From Paucibacter sediminis (GTDB lineage: Bacteria; Pseudomonadota; Gammaproteobacteria; Burkholderiales; Burkholderiaceae_C): a stretch of 64,000 nucleotides of DNA. Each line of letters starts with the position of its first letter. Position 1 is the stretch's first letter. The stretch is taken from NCBI RefSeq assembly GCF_030254645.1, contig NZ_CP116346.1:1344001-1408000 (forward strand), written 5' to 3'. The translations under genes were made by a program, and so were the position numbers. The notes beneath the pieces are model-generated. The model was not told the DNA's origin. It was given only the letters and a program-made list of their open reading frames with translations, and searched no databases. Shown piece after piece: positions 9,122 to 16,250 of the stretch.

Positions 9122-10689
9122 GCTTCATCATCCTTCATGAGCGGCGGCGCCACGAGCGGCAGCCAGCATTCAAAACTCGCACCGCCATGGCTGCGCGCGC
9201 GGTAGCTCATGCGGCCGCCATGGGCCAGGGCGATGGCGCGGCAGGCAGCCAGGCCGACGCCGGCACCCCTTCGTTCTTCACCGTCGGGCCGCTCGCGGTT
9301 GAGTTCCACACCGCGCTGGAAGACGTTGAAGATGCGCTCGCGCCAGGCCGGCGCCACGCCGGGGCCGCGATCGCGCACCGCCAGCACCATGAAGCTCTGC
9401 TCGCCCTCGCTGGCGCAACGCACCAGCAGCTCGATGGCCGAGCCGGGCGCGTACTTGAGCGCGTTGTCCACCAGGTTGTCGAGCAGCTGGGTGAGCAGCA
9501 GGGCATCGCAGCGCAGCAGTGGCAGATCCGGCTCGAGCCGCGCACGCACGCGCCTGGCGGCCTCGCCGCGACGGCGGCGCACGCGCTGCAGCACCGCGCC
9601 GACGATCTCCTCGGCCGATTCCCAGTCCATGCGCAGCACCACGCCGGGCGCGTCCAGGCGCGCCAGCTGCAGGCCGTTGTCGGTGAGGCGGCTCAGGGCC
9701 TCGGTCTCGTCGACGATGGTGGCGGCCAGGCGCTCGCGCTGCGCCGGGCTGAGGCGCGCGTCCTGGTCCAGCAACGAGGAAGCAGCGCCCATGATGCTGG
9801 CCAGCGGCGTGCGGTAGTCGTGCGAGATCGCCGCCAGCAGGGCGTTGCGCATGGCCTGGCCGCTGGCCTCGTCGCGCGCGCGCTGCGCGGCCTGCTCGGT
9901 GGCCTGGCGTTCCAAGGCCAGGCCCAGCTGGTCGCACAGGGACTGGGCATGGGCGCGCAGCTGGGCATCCGGGGCTGTGTTGCCGGGCAGGCGCAGCCAG
10001 GCGGCGCCGTGGCTGGCGCGCCGCCCGCGCAGCGGCAGATACCAGGCCTGCAATTCCTCGTGCCGGCCGGTGCCGGGGCCGAAGGCACTGCCCTGGCGCA
10101 GGCAGGCCCACAGGCCGGCACGTTGGTCGGCATCCGGCGCGGCGCCCTGCCATTGCACCGCGGCGGGCTCGTTCACGGCCGGCAGGCGGTCTTTCAGCAG
10201 CATCAGCAGCACGGCATCGTCCAGCAGACCGGCCAGCGCTTCATGCAGCAGCGGCGCCTGGGCCAGCGGCTCCGGGCTGTCGCGCAAGGCCTCGCTGAAG
10301 GCGCGCAGCTGCTCGGCGCGCCTGGCGTGCAGTTGCGCCTGCGCGGCCTGCCAACTCAAGCGCGCCATCAGCACGGCGGTGATCCAGTTCAGCGCCAGCA
10401 TCGACAGCAGCAGCAGGCCATGCTGCGGCACATCCACCGCAAAGCTGCCGCGCGGCGGCACAAACGCCCAGTTGAAGGCCAGCACCGCCAGCAGGCTGGC
10501 GAGCATCGACGCCCAGGCCGGCAGCCAGATCGAGGCCAGCGCGGCCGCCAGCACCGGCAGCAGCGCCAGGTTCACCAGGCCCAGGCGAGCGTCCAGGCCC
10601 AGCATCAGGGCCCAGGCCAGGCCCCAGACCGCGGCCGCGAGGGCCAGGTCTTGCCAGGAGGGGCGCCGGTTCGGCTGGATGAGAAGCAT
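9118..10689 (-). CDS. KdpD-like sensor kinase lacking the N-terminal KdpD/USP domains
   Basis: 523 aa against about 890 for full KdpD. It starts directly with the DUF4118 four-helix membrane domain (about 12-120), continues with a GAF-like region, then HisKA with His290 in AISHDYRTPLASIMG and HATPase_c (N box NLVDNALKYAP, G1 RDRGPGVAP, G2 GAGVGLAACRAI). The cytoplasmic KdpD and universal-stress domains, which respond to K+ and c-di-AMP in full-length KdpD, are absent, and no upstream gene supplies them. ATG 10689 has only a weak ribosome site. Coupling to the KdpE-like gene by ATGA and proximity to kup imply a potassium or osmotic signal (inference). Confidence 0.87.
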   Translation of the reverse strand: MLLIQPNRRPSWQDLALAAAVWGLAWALMLGLDARLGLVNLALLPVLAAALASIWLPAWASMLASLLAVLAFNWAFVPPRGSFAVDVPQHGLLLLSMLALNWITAVLMARLSWQAAQAQLHARRAEQLRAFSEALRDSPEPLAQAPLLHEALAGLLDDAVLLMLLKDRLPAVNEPAAVQWQGAAPDADQRAGLWACLRQGSAFGPGTGRHEELQAWYLPLRGRRASHGAAWLRLPGNTAPDAQLRAHAQSLCDQLGLALERQATEQAAQRARDEASGQAMRNALLAAISHDYRTPLASIMGAASSLLDQDARLSPAQRERLAATIVDETEALSRLTDNGLQLARLDAPGVVLRMDWESAEEIVGAVLQRVRRRRGEAARRVRARLEPDLPLLRCDALLLTQLLDNLVDNALKYAPGSAIELLVRCASEGEQSFMVLAVRDRGPGVAPAWRERIFNVFQRGVELNRERPDGEERRGAGVGLAACRAIALAHGGRMSYRARSHGGASFECWLPLVAPPLMKDDEA

Positions 10690-10785
10690 GCCGGAACCAT
10701 AGCAGGGCGGGCAAAATGGATCCCATATGGGCGCCAGGCTTGGCTAAGATGGCTCGCGTCAGGTCAGCCGGAGTGCGGGCTATGG

Positions 10786-11523
10786 ATGATCAAGGCGATG
10801 TGGTCTAGGCGCGCGGCCCTGGCGCTGCTGCTGGGCCTGGCGGTCGGCGCTGGCGCGGCCCAGCCGGGCGCCACCACCCTGCACCTGGTGACGGAAACCA
10901 GCCCCTTCGTCTATGCCGAGGGCGACCGCGTGGGCGGGCCGGCCACGGCGCGCCTGGAGCTGATCTTGCGCAGCGCCGGCATCGACGATTACCGCATCGA
11001 CATCTACCCCTGGGCACGCGCCTACGACCTGGCGCTCAAGCAGCCCAATGTGCTGATCTACCTGATTGCCCGCACGCCCGAGCGCGAGCAGCAGTTCAAG
11101 TGGATCGGTGCGTTCATGGAGCAGAGCTATGACTTCTACCGCCTGCGGTCGCGGCATGACATCGCGGTCGAGCGGCTCGCCGACGCGCGCCGCTACAGCA
11201 TCGGCGTGGTGCGCGACGACGTGCGCCACCAGTTCCTGCGCGGCCAGGGGTTCACCCGCTTGCTGCTGGCGTCGCAGAGCGTCGAGACTGTGCGTCATCT
11301 CCTGAACCAGCGGGTGGATCTGGTGCTACTGACCGAAGCGGATTGGATGGTGCTGTGCCGGCAGCCGCAACTCGATTGCGCGCAGCTGGAGAAGGTGCAT
11401 CGCCTGGCCGAGCTACACACCGGGCTCTATGCCGCCTTCAGCCAGTCCACGCCCGACGCGCTGGTGCAGCGGGTGCGGCGCGCCTTTGACGGCCTCAAGG
11501 CCGAAGGCAAGCTCAAGCTCTAG
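10786..11523 (+). CDS. Periplasmic family-3-type solute-binding protein, probable sensor subunit
   Basis: 245 aa with signal peptide (RRAALALLLGLAVGAGAA) and a compact SBP_bac_3-like fold: TLHLVTETSPFVYAEG, then YPWARAYDLALKQPNVLIYLIARTPERE, then FKWIGAF. No permease or ATPase is near, while kinases and regulators follow directly, so it probably senses a small polar ligand rather than feeding an importer. ATG 10786 is preferred, with GGAG 12 nt upstream; ATG 10798 in the same frame is possible. It is a diverged paralogue of the next gene, sharing the PWARAY, NVLIY and FKW blocks, and the 19-bp gap indicates one operon. Confidence 0.82.
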   Translation: MIKAMWSRRAALALLLGLAVGAGAAQPGATTLHLVTETSPFVYAEGDRVGGPATARLELILRSAGIDDYRIDIYPWARAYDLALKQPNVLIYLIARTPEREQQFKWIGAFMEQSYDFYRLRSRHDIAVERLADARRYSIGVVRDDVRHQFLRGQGFTRLLLASQSVETVRHLLNQRVDLVLLTEADWMVLCRQPQLDCAQLEKVHRLAELHTGLYAAFSQSTPDALVQRVRRAFDGLKAEGKLKL

Positions 11524-11542
11524 GGAAGCTCCGGACGTCCAC

Positions 11543-12322
11543 ATGCATGATCAAGCGCGTCGCAAGCTGATGCTGGGCCTGGCCGGCGCCGCCGGGCTGG
11601 CTGCCTATGCGGCGCAGGCGCAGCAGCCCGGCCTGCTGATCGTCACCGAGGAGGCCGCGCCCTACAACTTCACCGAGAACGGGCGGCTCACCGGCATGTG
11701 CACCGAGCTGGTCCAGGAAGTCCTGAGCCTGCTGCAGCAAACGGCGGAGTTCAGCGTGCTGCCCTGGGCGCGTGCCTACGAGATGGCGCGCCAGGGCGAG
11801 AACGTGCTGATCTACTCGATCGCGCGCACCGCGCAGCGCGAGTCGCTGTTCAAGTGGGCGGGCGTGCTCACCCAGGTGGAGTACAGCCTGTACGCGCTGG
11901 CGAGCCGCGGCCTGCGCCTGGGCTCGCTGAGCGAGGCGATGCGCTGGCAGACCGCCACCGTGAATGCCGATGTCGGCGAGCAGTATCTGGAGGCGCATGG
12001 CTTTGCCAAGGGCAAGCAGCTGCAGTCCAGCGCCAAGAACCAGTTCAATTTCGAGAAGCTCAAGATGGGGCGGGTCGATCTGTGGATCACCACCGACCTG
12101 ATTGCCCAGCAGCTGGCCAGCCAGGCCGGCGACGACGGCACGCGCCTGCTGGCCAAGGCCCTGCCCCTGCCCGAGCTGCAGGTGGATTACTACATGGCCT
12201 TCGGCCCCGCCACCGCCGACCCCCAGGTCGAGCGCTTCCGCAAGGCGCTGGAAACGCTCAAGAAGAACGGGCGCTATGCCGCCATCCGCAGGAAATGGCT
12301 CGGCGCTGCCGGCCCGGGATGA
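11543..12322 (+). CDS. Periplasmic family-3-type solute-binding protein, paralogue of preceding gene
   Basis: 259 aa: signal peptide RRKLMLGLAGAAGLAAYAAQA, then LLIVTEEAAPYNFTENGRL, MCTELVQEVLSLL, LPWARAYEMARQGENVLIYS, and the second-lobe segment NFEKLKMGRVDLWITTD. These are the usual blocks of polar amino-acid-type binding proteins (PF00497). The start is ATG 11543; an overlapping ATG at 11547 is out of frame. The stop lies 6 bp before the GTG start of a sensor kinase, and no transport genes are adjacent. Two binding proteins ahead of a kinase suggest either two ligands for one sensor or a heteromeric sensing complex (inference). Confidence 0.84.
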   Translation: MHDQARRKLMLGLAGAAGLAAYAAQAQQPGLLIVTEEAAPYNFTENGRLTGMCTELVQEVLSLLQQTAEFSVLPWARAYEMARQGENVLIYSIARTAQRESLFKWAGVLTQVEYSLYALASRGLRLGSLSEAMRWQTATVNADVGEQYLEAHGFAKGKQLQSSAKNQFNFEKLKMGRVDLWITTDLIAQQLASQAGDDGTRLLAKALPLPELQVDYYMAFGPATADPQVERFRKALETLKKNGRYAAIRRKWLGAAGPG

Positions 12323-12328
12323 ACGCCC

Positions 12329-14686
12329 GTGAAGCGAGGCCTGTTGCGCAGCCTGCTCAAGCACCGCGAGTCCCTCGGTACCCGCATGGTGCTGGCGACC
12401 TTGGCCTTCTGCCTGATCTTCACCCTGCTGGCGGTGGCGGCACAGACCTGGTCGGCCTGGCGCACGCGCCATGCGGCGATGCAGGCGGAGATCGAGCTGA
12501 TCGCGCAGGTCTACCAGAGCACGCTGCGCAAGGCGGTCTGGGATATGGACCGCGAGGCCATCCAGGCGCACCTCAGCAGCGCCGCCTCGGTGCAGTCGAT
12601 CGGCCATGCCGAGCTCACGCTGGGCGCCTCCGGCAACCACACCGAGCGGCTTGAATTCACCCGCCCCGGCTGGACAGGCCCCGGGCGCGCGCCGCAGCGC
12701 CAGGTGCCACTGATCTACCAGGCCTATGCGGGTGGACGCCAGGAGGTGGTGGGCGAGTTGCTGCTCGCCGGCGACGAGCGCCAGCTCTGGGCCTCGCTGC
12801 GCGAGGCGGTGCGCGCCATCGTGCTGACCCAGCTGGTGCAGTCGCTGCTGCTGGCGGGCTTCATCATGCTGATGTTCAGCCGCCTCGTCACCGTGCATGT
12901 GCGCCGCATCGCGATGCATCTGGCGCGCATGCGGCCCGAGGAGCTGGGCGAGCGCCTGAGCCTGGCGCGCCGCGCCGGCCGCTCCGACGAGCTGACCATG
13001 CTGGTGAGCGGTATCAACCATCTGCAGGACCGCCTGTCGGAATACCTGCAGCAAAAGCGCCGCTACGAGGAAGAGCTGGCCACCCACCGCGACCGCCTCG
13101 CCGAGCTGGTGCGCGAACGCACCGCGGAGCTCTCCAGCGCCAACCAGGCGCTGGGCAAATCGGCCGACGTGCTGCGCGAGGTGGGCAATGTGGGCATGGA
13201 GCTGACCACCAGCCTGGACATGCACGCCATCTGCGTGGCCCTGCACCAGCACCAGCGCCGCCTGCTGCCGCTGGACGGCTTCGGCGTGGCCATGCTGGCG
13301 CCCAGCGGCGACCGGCTGGACTTCGTCTACTACGTCGAGGACGAGATGCTGGCGCCGCCCTCCAGCCTGATGCTGACCGACCTGCGCTGGCTGACGGTGC
13401 GCACCTTCCTGAGCGAGGCCGAGATGATGGTGGCGGACGAGCAGGAATCCAGCCAGTCGCCCACGCCCGAGGGCGTGGTGGCGCAGGCGCCGATGCGCTC
13501 GGTCACGCTGTGGCCGCTGGTGGCCAACGGCAAGCGCATCGGCGTGGTGATTTCGCAAAGCCACCAGGCGATGGCCTACCAGGCGCGCGAGCTGGAGATC
13601 CTGCGCTCCACCGTGGCCTATGCCGCCATCGCCCTGGCCAACGCCAGCGCCTATGCCGCGGTGGAGGCGGCACGCGGCGAGGCCGCGCACGCGCTGGAGG
13701 AGCTGCGCCAGGCCCAGGGGCAGCTGGTGCAGTCGGAAAAGATGGCCGCGCTGGGCCAGCTGGTGGCGGGCGTGGCGCACGAGATCAACACGCCGATTGC
13801 CGCGGTCAAGTCCAGCGGCCGCAATATCGCCGACGCCCTGCGCCACACGCTGGAGCATCTGCCCACCGTGCTGCAGCTGCTGGACGGCCCGCAGCGCGAC
13901 TGCTTCAGCCGCCTGATCGGCCAGGTCCTGGAGCCCGCGGCGCTGCTGAGCTCCAGCGAGGAGCGCCGCCTCACGCGCCTGCTCGCGGCGCAGCTGGAGG
14001 CCGCCGGCGTCGCCGAGGCGCGCCACAAGGCCGGCCTGCTGGTGCAGATGCGCGCGCAGCAGCGGCTGGACGATTACCTGCCCCTGCTGATGCACGCGCA
14101 GAGCCGGCTCATCCTCGACACCGCGCACAGCACCGCGACGATTGCCAGCAATACCGAGAACATCAACCTGGCGGTCGATCGCGTGGCCAAGATCATCTTC
14201 GCGCTCAAGTCCTACTCGCGCTTCGACCGCGACGCCGAATTCGCCGAGGCCGATCTGCGCGACGGCATCGAGACCGTGCTGACCATCTACCAGAGCAAGC
14301 TGCGCGGCGGCATCGAACTGCAGCGCGAGTACGGCGAGGTGCCGCCGGTCTGGTGCCTGCCGGACGAACTCAACCAGGTCTGGACCAACCTCATCCACAA
14401 CGCCTTGCAGGCCATGCAATACAAGGGCCGGCTGCGCATTGCGCTGACGCGCCAGGGCGAGGAGGCGCTCGTCAGCATCTCGGACAGCGGCCCCGGCATC
14501 CCGCCCGAGCTGATGAAGCGCATCTTCGAACCCTTCTTCACCACCAAGCCGGCCGGCGAGGGCAGCGGGCTGGGGCTGGACATCGTGAGCAAGATCGTCG
14601 CCAAGCACCACGGCCGCATCGAGGTGCGCAGCGAGCCCGGCATGGGCAGCTGTTTCACGGTCTTCCTGCCACTGGGCCAGGCATGA
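12329..14686 (+). CDS. Sensor histidine kinase with HAMP, GAF and an insertion in the DHp domain
   Basis: 785 aa from GTG 12329, 6 bp after the preceding stop. Order: TM1 about 20-42, periplasmic domain, TM2 about 170-190, HAMP about 190-245, coiled coil, GAF about 285-440 (TTSLDMHAICVAL through LWPLVANGKRIGVVIS), HisKA with His484 in GVAHEINTPIAAVKSS, and HATPase_c (NLIHNALQAM, DSGPGIPP, GEGSGLGLDI). Between the His helix and the second helix beginning at Asn611 (NINLAVDRVAKIIFALKSYSR) lie about 127 residues, far more than a normal DHp hairpin. The same spacing recurs in the second kinase of this island. It likely receives the signal from the two binding proteins and phosphorylates one or both downstream receivers. 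Confidence 0.9.
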   Translation: MKRGLLRSLLKHRESLGTRMVLATLAFCLIFTLLAVAAQTWSAWRTRHAAMQAEIELIAQVYQSTLRKAVWDMDREAIQAHLSSAASVQSIGHAELTLGASGNHTERLEFTRPGWTGPGRAPQRQVPLIYQAYAGGRQEVVGELLLAGDERQLWASLREAVRAIVLTQLVQSLLLAGFIMLMFSRLVTVHVRRIAMHLARMRPEELGERLSLARRAGRSDELTMLVSGINHLQDRLSEYLQQKRRYEEELATHRDRLAELVRERTAELSSANQALGKSADVLREVGNVGMELTTSLDMHAICVALHQHQRRLLPLDGFGVAMLAPSGDRLDFVYYVEDEMLAPPSSLMLTDLRWLTVRTFLSEAEMMVADEQESSQSPTPEGVVAQAPMRSVTLWPLVANGKRIGVVISQSHQAMAYQARELEILRSTVAYAAIALANASAYAAVEAARGEAAHALEELRQAQGQLVQSEKMAALGQLVAGVAHEINTPIAAVKSSGRNIADALRHTLEHLPTVLQLLDGPQRDCFSRLIGQVLEPAALLSSSEERRLTRLLAAQLEAAGVAEARHKAGLLVQMRAQQRLDDYLPLLMHAQSRLILDTAHSTATIASNTENINLAVDRVAKIIFALKSYSRFDRDAEFAEADLRDGIETVLTIYQSKLRGGIELQREYGEVPPVWCLPDELNQVWTNLIHNALQAMQYKGRLRIALTRQGEEALVSISDSGPGIPPELMKRIFEPFFTTKPAGEGSGLGLDIVSKIVAKHHGRIEVRSEPGMGSCFTVFLPLGQA

Positions 14687-14780
14687 GAAAAATCCTTGCC
14701 AGGCGCATCGAAGTCGCACGTACCATTGAACCGGACGGCGCATGCGCCCCCGCCCCGACCGCCAGCAGGGAGACAAGCTG

Positions 14781-15197
14781 ATGCAGGGAATATTGCTTTG
14801 CGTGGACGACGAGGTCATCGTGCTGAGCGCGCTGCGCGACCAGCTGCGCAAGGCCTACGGCGCGCGGCATCTGATCGAGATCGCCGAGAGCGCCGAGGAG
14901 GGCCTGGAAATCCTCGGCGAGCTGAGCGGCCAGGGCCTGGTGCCCCTGGTGGTGATCTCGGACTTCCTGATGCCGGGCATGAAGGGCGATGAGTTCCTCA
15001 TCCAGGCCCGCCAGCGCTTCCCCTATGTGGTGACGGTGCTGCTGTCGGGCCAGGTCAGCGACGCGGCGGTGGACCGGGTGCGCCAGCAGGGCCATCTCGA
15101 CAGCATGATCGCCAAACCCTGGGACGCCCAGGCCTTGCTGGGCAGCATCGACGCGGGCCTGGCGCGCTTTGCCGCCAGCCGACCCGCCGTGCTCTGA
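14781..15197 (+). CDS. Stand-alone receiver-domain response regulator
   Basis: 138 aa, a receiver domain only: acidic pair in LLCVDDE, phosphoacceptor Asp in VVISDFLMPGMKGDEFL, and lysine in MIAKPWDAQALL. The KPW form is typical of receivers attached to GGDEF or HD-GYP outputs, but here no output follows, so it may act by protein contact or as a phosphate sink. ATG 14781 has an AGGGAG Shine-Dalgarno 8 nt upstream. It is homologous to the receiver part of the next gene and lies between two kinases, so phosphorelay or competition between the receivers is plausible. Confidence 0.87.
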   Translation: MQGILLCVDDEVIVLSALRDQLRKAYGARHLIEIAESAEEGLEILGELSGQGLVPLVVISDFLMPGMKGDEFLIQARQRFPYVVTVLLSGQVSDAAVDRVRQQGHLDSMIAKPWDAQALLGSIDAGLARFAASRPAVL

Positions 15198-15218
15198 TTT
15201 CGCGCAAGGGACCGCACC

Positions 15219-16250
15219 ATGGGCCATGAAGTGATTCTGTGCGTCGATGACGACGGCGGGGTGCTGACCTCGCTGCGCTCGCTGCTAAGCAAGAACCTGC
15301 TGCACGGGCAGATGATCGAGATCGCCGAGAGCGGCGCCGAGGCGCTGGAGCTGATCGACGAGATCGAACGCGAGGGCCAGACCCTGGCCGTCATCATCGC
15401 CGACTACATCATGCCGGGCATGAAGGGCGACGAGCTGCTGGCGCGCGTGCACCGCCGCATGCCGGAGGCGCTCACCATCATGCTCACCGGCCAGAGCAAT
15501 CTGGACGGCGTGAAGCGCGCCATCAACGAGGCGAATCTGTTCCGCTTCCTGGAAAAGCCATGGCATAACGAGGACGTGGTGCTGACGGCGCAGGCGGCGC
15601 TGCGCGCCTTTCGGCTCAACGCCGAGCTGCAGCGCCATGTGCAGGAGCTCAGGCGCATGAACGAGGAGCTCGAGCAGACCGTGGCCGAGCGCACCCAGGA
15701 GCTGGTGGACAAGAACCGCGAGCTCGAGCAGCTGGCGGTGACCGACCGCCTCACAAAGCTCTACAACCGCCTCTTCCTCGACCGCGTGCTGGAGCGCGAG
15801 TTCGCCAGCGCGGGCCGCAGCGGCCGCAGCTTCGCGCTGATCCTGCTCGACATCGACCGTTTCAAGCGCGTCAACGACACCTATGGCCACCATGTGGGCG
15901 ACGAGGTGCTGATCGCGCTGGCCCAGATCCTGCAAGTGCGCATACGCGCCAGCGATGTGGTGGGCCGCTGGGGCGGCGAAGAGTTTCTGGTGATCTGCCC
16001 CGACACGGATCTCGCGGGCGGCCAGCAGGTGGCCGAGAACCTGCGCCAGCGCGTCGAGGAGCATGTGTTCGCCCAACTCGGCCATTGCAGCGCCAGCTTC
16101 GGGGTGGCTGCCTACGCGCGCGGCGACACCATCGCGGCGGTGGAGGCGCGCGCCGACCGGGCTCTCTACGCGGCCAAGGCGCATGGCCGCAACCGGGTCG
16201 AGCTGGGCGAGCGCAGCCACGAAGTCCAGCCGCGCCGGGAGGCGCTCTGA
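15219..16250 (+). CDS. Response regulator with diguanylate cyclase (receiver-coiled coil-GGDEF)
   Basis: 343 aa. Receiver domain about 1-125 (LCVDDDGG, DYIMPGMKGDELL, FLEKPWHNED), coiled coil about 135-170, GGDEF about 172-335. The active-site motif is GGEEF at residues 252-256, and an RxxD inhibitory site (RASD) sits five residues before it, as in PleD, so the enzyme should make c-di-GMP from two GTP and be product-inhibited. DIDRFKRVNDTYGH and FGVA are intact. Phosphorylation by an adjacent kinase probably drives dimerisation. The last codons overlap the start of the next kinase (CTGA). I am confident of an active cyclase. Confidence 0.93.
   Translation: MGHEVILCVDDDGGVLTSLRSLLSKNLLHGQMIEIAESGAEALELIDEIEREGQTLAVIIADYIMPGMKGDELLARVHRRMPEALTIMLTGQSNLDGVKRAINEANLFRFLEKPWHNEDVVLTAQAALRAFRLNAELQRHVQELRRMNEELEQTVAERTQELVDKNRELEQLAVTDRLTKLYNRLFLDRVLEREFASAGRSGRSFALILLDIDRFKRVNDTYGHHVGDEVLIALAQILQVRIRASDVVGRWGGEEFLVICPDTDLAGGQQVAENLRQRVEEHVFAQLGHCSASFGVAAYARGDTIAAVEARADRALYAAKAHGRNRVELGERSHEVQPRREAL
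16237..16242 (+). promoter_or_regulatory. Ribosome binding site supporting a CTG start
   Basis: GGGAGG lies 4 nt before CTG 16247. No ATG, and no better-placed GTG or TTG, exists in that frame at the gene boundary. Confidence 0.45.

Noticed and set aside
6533-9205. 890-codon rightward frame opposite kup and the KdpE-like gene
   Set aside because: Composition dominated by Gln, His, Arg and Gly; the opposite strand encodes Kup and a response regulator with intact motifs.
8435-10689. A standard kdp operon
   Set aside because: No KdpF, A, B or C gene is present; the kinase lacks the KdpD N-terminal domains.
11513-14851. 1112-codon leftward frame across the first signalling kinase
   Set aside because: Antisense to recognised binding-protein and kinase genes, of low-complexity composition, with no ribosome site or domain.
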